A stretch of 64,000 nt of DNA, taken from contig CAXXPS010000002.1 in the NCBI GenBank assembly GCA_963669415.2, positions 2,294,001 through 2,358,000 on the forward strand. The letters are read 5' to 3'. The translations under genes and the position numbers were made by a program. This DNA comes from JAWKWH01 sp963669415 (GTDB lineage: Bacteria > Pseudomonadota > Alphaproteobacteria > Rhizobiales > Rhizobiaceae). Positions 1-9,108 of this stretch are shown piece after piece (the stretch's first letter is position 1; each line of letters opens with the position of its first letter). A model generated the notes under the pieces. The model saw nothing but the letters and a program-made list of their open reading frames with translations, had not been told where the DNA came from and did no database searches.

Positions 1-1054
1 GGGTCAGCATTTCGTAGACATGCCGACTGGTGTGTGAACCAAGTTCACCGATCCTGTCGAAAACCTCGTCGCCATGAATGATCGCCCTGTGTGTCCACGC
101 ACTTGTTCCGCCAGCAACACTCACGATGCGTATGCTGATCCGGACATTGTCGCCGAGTTGTCGCGCGGTGCCGGTTATCATGCATTGTGCGCCAATATTG
201 CGGGCGTGGGGCAACAGCCCTTCGGATGAACTGATTTCCGCGGCCGCTTGCGCAGGTAGATCGATTGTCACCAGACCCAGCGAGCGCGCGCGGATGGCTA
301 TTTCATCGGCCATATCGCTGGCGATGAAGTCCGCCAGATCGCCGCCACCAAGATTTTCGAATGGCACGATGAGAGCATTGGGATGATCGGTCTGGTCAGG
401 AGCCGGTTCGCGGTCCTTGCGAAGTGAGTCGGCCAGCGCGCGAGATTCAGAACCCGGCTCGGCGTCCAGATCGGCCTTCAGCCGGTCGCTGAATGTTTGG
501 AAATACGCCAGTGCCTCGGGCCGCCGGTTCAGCCGGCCCAATATGGTCATGATGTGACACACCACTTCTTCGCTGAGTGGATCAATTTCCAGCGCTTTTA
601 GGTAGTGTTCCAGCGCTTTTGCCTCATCTTGGCGGGCGAGGCTCTCCCCGGCCAGCAATGTCAGCCGCAGGGCCGACTGGGCACGCCGATTGTGTCGCTG
701 CTCTTCCAGCCAGTCGTCGAAAGCTTCCGAGCCGCTGCGGAATCCTGAAAGAAGGGCTGTTTCGCTCAGATCGATCTCCAGCGCCCCCTGCTCGACCGAT
801 AGTTCATCATCGCCAATCACCACGTCCGGCCCGGTCGCCTTGCGCAATGCATGAAGCGCCTGACGCAGCGAATTGCGTGCCTGTTCATCGAAACGGTCGC
901 CCCACAGCAATGTGGCAAGGTGTTCGCGAGAATGCGGTTTGCCGGTCAGCGCCAAGTAGACAAGCAGCGCCTGCGCCTTCCGGTTTTTCAACTCGACAGG
1001 CTCGCCATCACGAAGAAGCTTGAACGAATCCTGTAGCGAAAGGGTCAGGGGCAA
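1..1054 (-). CDS. SARP/BTAD-type transcriptional regulator (partial, runs off the left edge)
   Basis: About 350 codons are open in one frame up to the edge of the window, so the C-terminus is missing. The first ~90 residues resemble the winged-helix domain of SARP-type regulators (REHLATLLWGDR, then ARNSLRQALHALRK). A helical bacterial transcriptional activator (TPR-like) domain follows, with EIDPLSEEVVCHIM and RRPEALAYFQTF. The last visible part, beginning ALIVPFENLGGGDLADF, matches the TolB-like module often found behind such regulators and in class III adenylate cyclase-like proteins. No ATG occurs in the open frame. TTG at 1054, with GGAAAG upstream, is the best visible start but is uncertain. 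The target genes are unknown. It is transcribed away from the small gene at 1220. Confidence 0.72.
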   Translation of the reverse strand, partial: MPLTLSLQDSFKLLRDGEPVELKNRKAQALLVYLALTGKPHSREHLATLLWGDRFDEQARNSLRQALHALRKATGPDVVIGDDELSVEQGALEIDLSETALLSGFRSGSEAFDDWLEEQRHNRRAQSALRLTLLAGESLARQDEAKALEHYLKALEIDPLSEEVVCHIMTILGRLNRRPEALAYFQTFSDRLKADLDAEPGSESRALADSLRKDREPAPDQTDHPNALIVPFENLGGGDLADFIASDMADEIAIRARSLGLVTIDLPAQAAAEISSSEGLLPHARNIGAQCMITGTARQLGDNVRISIRIVSVAGGTSAWTHRAIIHGDEVFDRIGELGSHTSRHVYEMLT

Positions 1055-1219
1055 TGCTGCGGGCTTTCCGTGTTTAGAGCAATAATTAACAGTAGTACGG
1101 ACGCAATTAACGACGAATAACGCATCAAATACAAGGCGTTTACGGAACAACGAACGGGAGAATAACGGGCGCAGGTCACCATACGGTCATTGAAACAGCG
1201 CCACGCGGAAGGTACCAAA

Positions 1220-1453
1220 ATGACCGATCTGACCCACACCCGCTACATCTCTACCAAAACCGAAATCGCTCCCGTCTACCCGAAATTCATCGCCCGGCTG
1301 AAAGCTGCCTTGACGGCCATGACCCCGTGGTCAGACAATACGCCAATATCAGAGCGCCGCCGCCGCGATATCGGACTCGGCGAAGAATACTCATCGCGCG
1401 ACAATCGCGACCGGGCCGAATCCATTGCCACATCACACGGCATTCCGCTTTGA
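1220..1453 (+). CDS. small DUF1127-like protein
   Basis: A 77-residue protein whose C-terminal half carries an ISERRRRDIGLGEEYSSRD segment. This resembles the arginine-rich DUF1127 motif (…DIGLSR…), common in short alphaproteobacterial proteins that in some species bind RNA or control phosphate and carbon metabolism. The ATG at 1220 is preferred to an in-frame start at 1190 because GGAAGG lies 8 bases upstream. It is divergent from the regulator gene to its left. The function here is not known. Confidence 0.5.
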   Translation: MTDLTHTRYISTKTEIAPVYPKFIARLKAALTAMTPWSDNTPISERRRRDIGLGEEYSSRDNRDRAESIATSHGIPL

Positions 1454-1497
1454 GCTTCACAAAAGGGATTACACCACACCCGAGTGGCGGATAGGAC

Positions 1498-1821
1498 TCA
1501 GTGTTCGTTTCCGCAATAAGCGCAGAAACTTGCCTGCGGCGTGCGCAGTGGCTTGCCACAGGTGCTGCAAGGCGGTCCGAATAATCTCAGCCACGGGAAC
1601 CAGGTTGGTCGAACAGGATTTCCGGTCGAAGTTCCAACTCTGAGAATCGGTTTTGCATATTTGGTTTTTTGAGCCGGTTTGATATTTTTCCGCTCAGAAT
1701 GAAATACAAAAACATATACGCGGCGATTCACAATCTTGGGCACAGTTTCCTGAGCTCGATGAATTATGTTGATGGCCGGCATGTCGTTGAGGATATTGAA
1801 GAAATTCACGCAGAAGGGCAT
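1498..1821 (-). CDS. possible small zinc-ribbon protein
   Basis: The last 25 codons encode PCSTCGKPLRTPQASFCAYC, a clean C-x2-C…C-x2-C zinc ribbon with GNEH at the end. That is unlikely to arise by chance in a shadow frame. The upstream part is low in recognisable features and overlaps the opposite-strand gene at 1699, so the start is not settled. Either a short zinc-ribbon protein with a rare start exists here, or this is a gene remnant. Confidence 0.3.
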   Translation of the reverse strand: MPFCVNFFNILNDMPAINIIHRAQETVPKIVNRRVYVFVFHSERKNIKPAQKTKYAKPILRVGTSTGNPVRPTWFPWLRLFGPPCSTCGKPLRTPQASFCAYCGNEH

Positions 1822-2061
1822 CAGATCACGATTGATTGGCTGCAGGGCGATTTTATTCCCAAGTCCCGGTCAAACCTGCGAATTGAAAAATCCATTTCAC
1901 ACTATGTTGCTTCGATTGAGCAGCAGTTTGCGTCCCTGAACGTTGATGTCGGCCGATTGACCTGCCTGAAGTTCCAGTGGCCGGTGCGTTCGCGAAAATA
2001 CATGGAAGCGACGGACGATCGCGGAAAACACTACAAAATCTATGTGCGTGAAACGAAATAG
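1699..2061 (+). CDS. hypothetical protein
   Basis: A 120-residue protein with no family I recognise. It has a mixed hydrophilic composition with no signal peptide or membrane segment. It starts MKYKNIYAAIHNLGHSF and ends in basic RGKHYKIYVRETK. The ATG at 1699 is chosen over an upstream TTG at 1669, though neither has a strong ribosome binding site. The neighbour downstream is acnA, 270 bases away and probably unrelated. Confidence 0.45.
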   Translation: MKYKNIYAAIHNLGHSFLSSMNYVDGRHVVEDIEEIHAEGHQITIDWLQGDFIPKSRSNLRIEKSISHYVASIEQQFASLNVDVGRLTCLKFQWPVRSRKYMEATDDRGKHYKIYVRETK

Positions 2062-2334
2062 CGATGCGAGATTGGCGCGGTTCATGTCGCCGGTTTCAAT
2101 TTGGCTTGTCCCCCAAATGTCCCACTAGCGCTACCCAAAAATCTCCCCTATAAGCCCGGCAGACATGACCAGCGGCCGGTCATGCGAACGCATTTTTGCG
2201 CCGAACCCGAGCGCTATTGTCTCCCAAACAATAGCCGGGAACCGGACAGCGGAAATGGCCGCACCCGCACCTACCGGCGTTTCCGTGCCACAGGCGTCCG
2301 TTTCCCCTTTCGGCGAACCAGACAGAGGTGGCAC

Positions 2335-5028
2335 ATGCCCAAATCACTCGACAGTTTCAACTGCCGCAAAACGCTTACCGTTGGCGGCAAAGATTATGTT
2401 TATTTCAGCCTGAAAGACGCCGAAGCCAACGGGCTTTCCGGCATCTCCAAACTGCCCTACTCCATGAAGGTGCTGCTGGAAAACCTGCTCAGAAACGAAG
2501 ATGGCAGGTCTGTCACCAAGGCGGATATTGAAGCTGTCGCCAAATGGCTCGATGACAAGGGTTCAGCAGGCCACGAAATCGCCTATCGCCCGGCCCGGGT
2601 CTTGATGCAGGATTTTACCGGTGTTCCTGCCGTGGTCGACCTGGCGGCAATGCGCGACGCCATGGTGTCGCTTGGCGGGGATCCGCAGAAGATCAATCCG
2701 CTGGTCCCGGTCGACCTCGTTATTGACCATTCGGTCATTGTCGACGAATTCGGTAATCCGAACGCTTTTGCCCGCAATGTCGAGTTGGAATACAAACGCA
2801 ACGGAGAGCGCTATCGCTTCTTGAAATGGGGCCAGCAGGCGTTTGAGAATTTCCGCGTCGTGCCACCCGGAACGGGCATCTGTCACCAGGTCAATCTTGA
2901 GTATCTGGGTCAGTGCGTCTGGACAAAAGATGAGGACGGCGACACGATCGCCTATCCGGACACGTGTGTCGGCACCGATTCCCACACGACCATGATCAAT
3001 GGCCTTGGCGTCCTCGGCTGGGGCGTCGGAGGCATTGAAGCGGAGGCGGCAATGCTTGGCCAGCCGGTTTCCATGCTGCTGCCGGAGGTGATCGGCTTTG
3101 AGTTGACGGGCTCATTGAAAGAAGGCGTCACCGCAACCGATCTGGTGCTCACTGTCGTGCAGATGCTGCGCCAGAAAGGCGTGGTCGGAAAATTTGTCGA
3201 ATTCTACGGCCCCGGCCTTGATAGTCTGACGCTGGCTGACGCGGCTACGATCGGCAATATGGGTCCGGAATATGGCGCCACTTGCGGTTTCTTCCCCGTC
3301 GATTCCGAAACGTTGAACTATCTCACCACTTCAGGTCGCGAATCCGAACGCATCGCACTGGTGGAAGCCTACTGCAAGGAACAGGGCATGTTCCGGGAGA
3401 CCGGATCTGAGGCACCCGTGTTCACCGACACGCTGACGCTTGATCTCGGCGATGTCGTACCTTCGATGGCCGGACCGAAGCGGCCGGAGCATCGCATTGC
3501 GCTGGAAAACATCGCCTCCAGTTTCCAGGACGCGCTGGTCAGCGAATACAAGAAGGATGCGTCTACTGCCGACACGCTCTACGCCGTCGAAGGCGAGGAC
3601 TATCAGTTGCGTCATGGCGATGTGGCGATTGCGGCGATCACGTCGTGCACCAACACTTCCAACCCTTCCGTGCTGATCGGCGCCGGGCTGATGGCCCGCA
3701 ATGCCAACCGGCTCGGCCTGAGGCAGAAGCCATGGGTCAAGACTTCGCTGGCGCCGGGGAGCCAAGTGGTTGCCGAATATCTGGAAAATTCCGGCCTACA
3801 GAAGGAACTCGACCAGATTGGTTTCAACCTGGTTGGCTTTGGCTGCACCACATGCATCGGCAATTCCGGGCCGCTTAACGTCCCGATCTCCAAAACAATC
3901 AACGACAAGGGTCTGATTACCGCTGGCGTTTTGTCTGGAAACCGCAATTTTGAAGGCCGTATTTCGCCTGACGTCCAGGCGAATTACCTGGCCTCACCGC
4001 CACTGGTGGTAGCCTACGCGCTTGCCGGCTCGGTGACCAAGGATTTGACGAAAGATCCGCTTGGCAAAGGCAAGGACGGACAACCGGTCTATCTGAAGGA
4101 TATCTGGCCATCGAACCACGAAATTCAGGCATTCATCGCTGAACATGTCACTCGCGACCTGTTTGAGAAGAAATATGCCGAAGTGTTTACCGGTGATGAA
4201 AACTGGCAGGCGGTTAACGTACCCGAGGGCGAAACCTATGCCTGGGACAGCGGCTCAACCTATGTGCAAAACCCGCCCTACTTTGCGGGGATGTCAAAGG
4301 CGCCAGGCGCCGTGGGCGACGTCAAGGGAGCACGCATTCTTGGGCTGTTTGGCGACAAGATCACCACCGACCACATCTCGCCTGCAGGCTCGATCAAGGC
4401 GGCCTCGCCGGCTGGCGAGTATCTGACCGGCAACGGTGTCGAGGTTGTCGATTTCAACCAGTACGGCACCCGGCGCGGCAATCACGAGGTGATGATGCGC
4501 GGGACTTTCGCCAACATCCGCATCAAAAACCACATGATGGGCGAGAATGGCCGCGAAGGCGGATACACGATCCACTATCCGTCGAAGGAAGAAATGCCGA
4601 TCTACGACGCAGCGATGAAATATCGGGCCGAAAATGTGCCGCTGGTTGTGTTCGCTGGTGGCGAATACGGCAACGGTTCATCTCGTGACTGGGCAGCCAA
4701 GGGCACCAATCTGCTTGGTGTCAGGGCGGTGATTGCCAAATCCTATGAACGCATCCATCGCTCCAATCTGGTCGGGATGGGTGTCATCCCCTTCGTTCTC
4801 GAAGAGGGTACGAGTTGGCAATCGCTTGGCTTGACCGGCGAAGAGACCGTGTCGATTGACGGAATTGACCATATCCAACCGGGGCAGAAGATGGTTGCGA
4901 AGGTAACCTTTGCAGATGGCTCTACCAAGGATGTACCGATTATCTGCCGCATCGATACCGCCGACGAGATCGACTACTTCAAAAACGGCGGTATTCTGCA
5001 ATACGTGCTGCGCGATCTGGCTGCGTAG
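2335..5028 (+). CDS. acnA: aconitate hydratase A
   Basis: Cytosolic [4Fe-4S] aconitase that interconverts citrate and isocitrate in the TCA cycle. The 897-residue length is normal for AcnA. The iron-sulfur ligands are Cys438 (SCTNTSNPS) and Cys504/Cys507 (GCTTCIGNSG), spaced as in the E. coli enzyme. The C-terminal swivel domain carries GGEYGNGSSRDWAAKG. The frame stays open to 2101, but the family N-terminus begins at the ATG at 2335, which has AGAGG just upstream. It is a single-gene unit followed by a strong intrinsic terminator. Confidence 0.97.
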   Translation: MPKSLDSFNCRKTLTVGGKDYVYFSLKDAEANGLSGISKLPYSMKVLLENLLRNEDGRSVTKADIEAVAKWLDDKGSAGHEIAYRPARVLMQDFTGVPAVVDLAAMRDAMVSLGGDPQKINPLVPVDLVIDHSVIVDEFGNPNAFARNVELEYKRNGERYRFLKWGQQAFENFRVVPPGTGICHQVNLEYLGQCVWTKDEDGDTIAYPDTCVGTDSHTTMINGLGVLGWGVGGIEAEAAMLGQPVSMLLPEVIGFELTGSLKEGVTATDLVLTVVQMLRQKGVVGKFVEFYGPGLDSLTLADAATIGNMGPEYGATCGFFPVDSETLNYLTTSGRESERIALVEAYCKEQGMFRETGSEAPVFTDTLTLDLGDVVPSMAGPKRPEHRIALENIASSFQDALVSEYKKDASTADTLYAVEGEDYQLRHGDVAIAAITSCTNTSNPSVLIGAGLMARNANRLGLRQKPWVKTSLAPGSQVVAEYLENSGLQKELDQIGFNLVGFGCTTCIGNSGPLNVPISKTINDKGLITAGVLSGNRNFEGRISPDVQANYLASPPLVVAYALAGSVTKDLTKDPLGKGKDGQPVYLKDIWPSNHEIQAFIAEHVTRDLFEKKYAEVFTGDENWQAVNVPEGETYAWDSGSTYVQNPPYFAGMSKAPGAVGDVKGARILGLFGDKITTDHISPAGSIKAASPAGEYLTGNGVEVVDFNQYGTRRGNHEVMMRGTFANIRIKNHMMGENGREGGYTIHYPSKEEMPIYDAAMKYRAENVPLVVFAGGEYGNGSSRDWAAKGTNLLGVRAVIAKSYERIHRSNLVGMGVIPFVLEEGTSWQSLGLTGEETVSIDGIDHIQPGQKMVAKVTFADGSTKDVPIICRIDTADEIDYFKNGGILQYVLRDLAA

Positions 5029-5053
5029 GACAAATCAACTTCCAATCAAACGA

Positions 5054-5086
5054 GACCCGTCGATGAGCCTATCGGCGGGTCTTTTG
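5054..5086 (+). terminator. intrinsic terminator of acnA
   Basis: GACCCG-t-CGAT pairs with ATCG-g-CGGGTC around a GAGCCT loop and is followed by TTTT. It starts 26 bases after the acnA stop codon. Confidence 0.9.
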
Positions 5087-5231
5087 CATTTCGTGATAAA
5101 AGGGGGTTTGATCACAATTGCCCGTTTCACACCTAGTTGACTGGTGATTGAAGGGCGGCAGGCGTATCTAACCGTGGGTGCGCCGGGGCTTGGCCGCGGA
5201 ACAAGAAGACAAACATGCGCGGAGACCGGAT

Positions 5232-5978
5232 GTGATCAGACAATTTTTGGTGTCGGCAGCTTTGGCGGCGATTGTTGCCGCAAGCCCCGCAGAAGCTGGA
5301 AAGGCTCGCCAGGTATCTGGTGTTGTTGAACTGTTCACGAGCCAGGGCTGTCACTCCTGTCCACCGGCTGACAAGGTGTTGGTGGATCTCGCTGATGAAG
5401 GTGAGGTAATCGCGCTTGGCTATCATGTCGACTACTGGGACTATCTTGGTTGGAAGGATACGCTTGGAAGTCCTGAATACACCAAACGTCAATATGGTTA
5501 CGCCCGTACGCTTGGCGAACGTTCTGTTTATACGCCACAAGCGGTGGTCAACGGACGTGCGCATCTCAATGGAGGCGACCGGCGTTCCATTGACCGGCTA
5601 ATTTCACAAATGGCTCCTGAGGGCTCAGGGCTGCCAATTAAAATCAACGTCGAAGAAGTTGGCGACGGCCTGGTGATCGAGGCGGACAAGGGTGATGTCA
5701 ACGCACTTGGTGATGCGCATTTGGTCCTGGTCTATTTCGACAAAGCCAAGGATGTGAAAATCGACCGTGGCGAAAATCGCGGCAAGACAATTACCTATGC
5801 CAATATCGTCACCGGTCTTCAGACCGCCGGCATGTGGCACGGCGATGCCATTCGCTACGAACTCCCGATGAGCGAGATATCAAAGCATGGTGACGGCGGT
5901 TGTGCAGTGCTTCTTCAGGTTGTCAACAAGGACGGCTCTCCTGGTGCGATCATCGGCGCTTCGCTGCTTGAACACTGA
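5232..5978 (+). CDS. DUF1223 family secreted thioredoxin-fold protein
   Basis: A 248-residue protein with an N-terminal signal peptide (VIRQFLVSAALAAIVAAS…AEA), so it is probably periplasmic. Right after it lies VVELFTSQGCHSCPPADKVL, the hallmark of the DUF1223 family, with a CxxC redox pair on a thioredoxin-like fold. The GTG at 5232 puts the signal peptide at the start; in-frame codons back to 5178 add only a charged leader. Substrate and partners are unknown. Its 3' end overlaps rppH convergently by 29 bases. Confidence 0.85.
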   Translation: MIRQFLVSAALAAIVAASPAEAGKARQVSGVVELFTSQGCHSCPPADKVLVDLADEGEVIALGYHVDYWDYLGWKDTLGSPEYTKRQYGYARTLGERSVYTPQAVVNGRAHLNGGDRRSIDRLISQMAPEGSGLPIKINVEEVGDGLVIEADKGDVNALGDAHLVLVYFDKAKDVKIDRGENRGKTITYANIVTGLQTAGMWHGDAIRYELPMSEISKHGDGGCAVLLQVVNKDGSPGAIIGASLLEH

Positions 5979-6492
5979 CCAGGTGTCGAAAAGCGGCGAC
6001 TACCTCTTCGTAGGCCCTGCGTTTGAACGGCACGATCAGTGACGGCAAATCAGCCATCGGTTTCCACGACCAGGCGTCAAATTCAGGTTTGTGGCCACCC
6101 GGCGGAGGGTCTATGGCTATTTCGCTTTCATCGCCTTCAAACCGGAATGCATACCAGCGTTGCTTTTGCCCCCGGTATTTTCCCTTCAGCCCGATGCCGA
6201 TCAAATGATCCGGAAGGTCGTAGTAAATGCAGCCGGGTGCTTCTGCCAATAGCGACACGGAGCGAATACCTGTCTCTTCATAAAGCTCCCGTTTGGCGGC
6301 CTCGAAAACATCTTCGCCCTTGTCGATCCCGCCCTGGGGCATCTGCCAGAGCTGGGGTGTCCCGTCGGATTCCGAATTTCCCTCAGATAGGCGCCTTCCG
6401 GTCCATACCAGTCCATCTTTGTTGAGAACCATGATACCGACACAGGGCCTGTACGGGAGGCTCTTGGCATCAACCGGTTGGGACTTCGCCAT
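5950..6492 (-). CDS. rppH: RNA pyrophosphohydrolase (Nudix)
   Basis: Removes pyrophosphate from the 5' end of triphosphorylated RNA, which opens it to RNase E decay. The 180-residue length and N-terminal YRPCVGIMVLNKDGLVWTGRR are typical of the RppH/YgdP group. The Nudix box runs from MPQGGIDKGED to KRELYEETGI and has all expected glutamates. It is the last gene of the minus-strand run that begins at nadD, 6 bases behind the polysaccharide deacetylase gene, as in other rhizobial genomes. Confidence 0.95.
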   Translation of the reverse strand: MAKSQPVDAKSLPYRPCVGIMVLNKDGLVWTGRRLSEGNSESDGTPQLWQMPQGGIDKGEDVFEAAKRELYEETGIRSVSLLAEAPGCIYYDLPDHLIGIGLKGKYRGQKQRWYAFRFEGDESEIAIDPPPGGHKPEFDAWSWKPMADLPSLIVPFKRRAYEEVVAAFRHLVSVQAAKRR

Positions 6493-6498
6493 TTGGGG

Positions 6499-7680
6499 TT
6501 ACTTACGCTCGGGATCGGACGCGAGTGCGGACACCGGAACGATCTCAATACCCCGTTTTTTGGCTTCGTTCACCCACGAGACCACAGCATCGACAGTGAC
6601 GTCGAATGCCGATCCGGTGCCGAGCGCATAGCCTTTTGCCCGCGCAATCCGCTCAAGCTCATCGAGCTTTTTCAGTATTTCACCGCGGTTCTTGCTCGAA
6701 TCGATCACCGCATCGCCCGATGCCAGAGGTACACCCTTGGCCGGCGCCAGTTGTGGGGCAAGCGACCGGGCCGAAGTTCCGTCATCAAGATAGAGCAAGC
6801 CCCGCTTTCCGAGTTCGACCATCATTGGCTCCATGGCAACGGCACTGGAAACAAAGCGGGCGCCCATATAGTTCATGACGCCGGTGTAGTTGGTTGTACG
6901 ACCCAATACCCAACGCAAATTGGCGAGATTTTTTTCGTCACCTGCATCGATGGTCAGTGTGTTCTCGCCGGGATTCACCGCAGGGTAGTCAAACGGTTCC
7001 AGCGGCACCTGCATCAGGATTTCATGACCTGAGCGGCGCGCCGAAGTCATCCAGCGGCCGATACTGTTGCCATGCGGGGCAAATGCCAATGTCACCTCGC
7101 CGGGTAGCCTTTCAATCGCCGATTGGGTGCCCGTCTGCGAAAGACCAAGTCCACCAATTACGATTGCAACCCGAGCTCCGCGCGCGCCAGACCAGGGACG
7201 GGCATAAACGTCAAATGGCCGGCGTCCATCTTCTGAGCGCCTTGGCAATGTTCCATGGCTGGAACTTTCGATCAGCGCCTTGTCAGGCAGATGCGCTATT
7301 CGCAAATTCTGACCGATCGCTGATGGGTCGCGAATGATGATGACATTGTCGGACGGCTCGGGATCAGGATCGACCTTTATGATCGAAGGACTTGGTGCCT
7401 CTTCCGGTGCCTCGATGGAGCCGACTTCGATTTCATCCTCGGGTTCATCGTGGATATCGAGATCAGTTTCGGGAACGACGGTCACTTCAGCCGTTACACC
7501 GGGTTTTCTAAATCCGCGGTCATAAAGGGATGTGTAGGCTGCCAAACCAGCTATGGCGGCGACGCTCAGTGCTGCCAGTGTGGCACCGAAGCGCGGTAAA
7601 ATCCTCCGGCCGGCGTCAGATTTGCCAGCCTTCAGATTTTGCCCAAGCGGCTCTTCGATTTTTTTTTCCAGTGGCGACAA
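6499..7680 (-). CDS. divergent polysaccharide deacetylase family protein
   Basis: A 393-residue protein with a cytoplasmic N-terminus, one membrane segment (ILPRFGATLAALSVAAIAGL), an acidic proline-rich linker to about residue 120, and a periplasmic NodB-like domain (VAIVIGGLGLSQTGTQ, LAFAPHGNSIGRW, HEILMQVPLEP). This is the divergent polysaccharide deacetylase (YibQ/DUF610) family, usually found beside ctpA and rppH in alphaproteobacteria. The role in the cell envelope is not established. The start is TTG with GGGAA upstream, as no ATG is available. Confidence 0.88.
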   Translation of the reverse strand: MSPLEKKIEEPLGQNLKAGKSDAGRRILPRFGATLAALSVAAIAGLAAYTSLYDRGFRKPGVTAEVTVVPETDLDIHDEPEDEIEVGSIEAPEEAPSPSIIKVDPDPEPSDNVIIIRDPSAIGQNLRIAHLPDKALIESSSHGTLPRRSEDGRRPFDVYARPWSGARGARVAIVIGGLGLSQTGTQSAIERLPGEVTLAFAPHGNSIGRWMTSARRSGHEILMQVPLEPFDYPAVNPGENTLTIDAGDEKNLANLRWVLGRTTNYTGVMNYMGARFVSSAVAMEPMMVELGKRGLLYLDDGTSARSLAPQLAPAKGVPLASGDAVIDSSKNRGEILKKLDELERIARAKGYALGTGSAFDVTVDAVVSWVNEAKKRGIEIVPVSALASDPERK

Positions 7681-7782
7681 TTCGTTCCCACGGTCATTTG
7701 TAACGCCTGTCTGGGCCCATTACACACTTGGCCCTTGCGGCGTGTTGATTCGCTCAACAATAAACGCGGTACACTGTCGTCC

Positions 7783-9108
7783 TTACTGGTTCAAGACGGG
7801 CTTGTTCGGATCAGGCGGATATGCCGGGTCTTGCCGCTCACCGCGAAGCAATTGGAGCGCATAGGCAAGCTGCTTGTCATCCTTCGGATCCGGCGGAACA
7901 TAGGCCGATGATCCAGAGCCCTCTTCGTCCTCTTCCGCCCCTTTTATATGCCCTCGCAGTTCCGATTCTCCGCGTGTGACATCGCGGCCCTTCAATTCGT
8001 CAGGCAACGGTTGCGCCACCTCGATATCGGGCGTGATGCCCTTGCCCTGGATCGATTTTCCAGCTGGCGTGTAATAGAGCGCAGTGGTCAACCGCAATGC
8101 ACCGTTTTCGGCCAGCGGAATGATCGTCTGAACCGAACCCTTGCCGAAAGAGCGGCTTCCCACAACCGTGGCGCGCCGCTGATCCTGCAATGCGCCGGCT
8201 ACAATCTCCGATGCACTGGCAGAGCCGCCATTGACGAGGACGATGATTGGCTTGCCATTCGCCAAATCGCCGGGCCGCGAATCAAACCGGGTTACATCGT
8301 TGGCTTCGCGGCCGCGCGTGGAAACAATCTCACCGTGCTCCAGGAAAGCATCCGAGACGCTGATCGCCTGATCAAGAAGCCCGCCCGGGTTGAGCCGCAG
8401 GTCGAGGACGTAGCCTTTCAGTTCATCCTCCGGAATCTGGGAATTGATCTTATCAAGCGCGTTTTCCAGATCAGCTTGCGTTTTTTCGGTGAACGATGTG
8501 ATCTTCATATAGCCGACATCATTCTCAACGCGGAACTTGACCGCCTTGACCTTGATGATGTCGCGAATGATCGTGATTTCGATCGGCTTGTCGGCGCCTT
8601 CGCGAAGGATTGTCAGATCGATCGGCGTGTTGACCAGCCCGCGCATCTTGTCGACCGCTTCGCTGAGCGTCATGCCGCGCACCTCCGCGCCGTCGATCTT
8701 GGAGATGAAATCGCCAGCAAGTACACCGGCGCGTGCTGCCGGTGTGTCATCGATTGGTGTGATGATCTTGACGAGTTCGTTTTCCATCGTCACTTCAATG
8801 CCGAGACCGCCGAATTCTCCCTTGGTCTGCACCCGCATGTCCTGGGCGGCTTCCGGATTAAGGTAGGATGAATGGGGATCAAGCGACGTCAGCATTCCGT
8901 TGATCGCATTCTCGATCAACTCGCTCTCTGACGGAGGTTTGACGTACTGGGCGCGAACCCGCTCAAAAATGTCGCCGAAGATCGCCAGTTGCCGGTAGGT
9001 TTCCGCTCCCGCAGCGTTTGCTTCGTAACCGGGCGCCGAATTGATCAAACTGATCGCGGAAGCGCCGATGAGAGCGCCCGCTGCCAAAAGTGAGACCTTA
9101 CGAATCAT
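7783..9108 (-). CDS. ctpA: carboxy-terminal processing protease, S41A family
   Basis: A 441-residue periplasmic serine protease with an N-terminal signal sequence (MIRKVSLLAAGALIGASAIS). A PDZ domain follows at about residues 80-165, then the S41 peptidase domain. The catalytic serine is in NGGSASASEIVAGALQD and the lysine in GSRSFGKGSVQ. In rhizobia CtpA supports envelope integrity. The start at 9108 has GGACGGGAA in front and begins 11 bases inside the end of the upstream envC-like gene, so translation is probably coupled. Confidence 0.95.
   Translation of the reverse strand: MIRKVSLLAAGALIGASAISLINSAPGYEANAAGAETYRQLAIFGDIFERVRAQYVKPPSESELIENAINGMLTSLDPHSSYLNPEAAQDMRVQTKGEFGGLGIEVTMENELVKIITPIDDTPAARAGVLAGDFISKIDGAEVRGMTLSEAVDKMRGLVNTPIDLTILREGADKPIEITIIRDIIKVKAVKFRVENDVGYMKITSFTEKTQADLENALDKINSQIPEDELKGYVLDLRLNPGGLLDQAISVSDAFLEHGEIVSTRGREANDVTRFDSRPGDLANGKPIIVLVNGGSASASEIVAGALQDQRRATVVGSRSFGKGSVQTIIPLAENGALRLTTALYYTPAGKSIQGKGITPDIEVAQPLPDELKGRDVTRGESELRGHIKGAEEDEEGSGSSAYVPPDPKDDKQLAYALQLLRGERQDPAYPPDPNKPVLNQ

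Noticed and set aside
7948..8871. Plus-strand frame of 307 codons inside ctpA
   Set aside because: Antisense to a complete S41 protease; composition is that of a mirrored reading frame.
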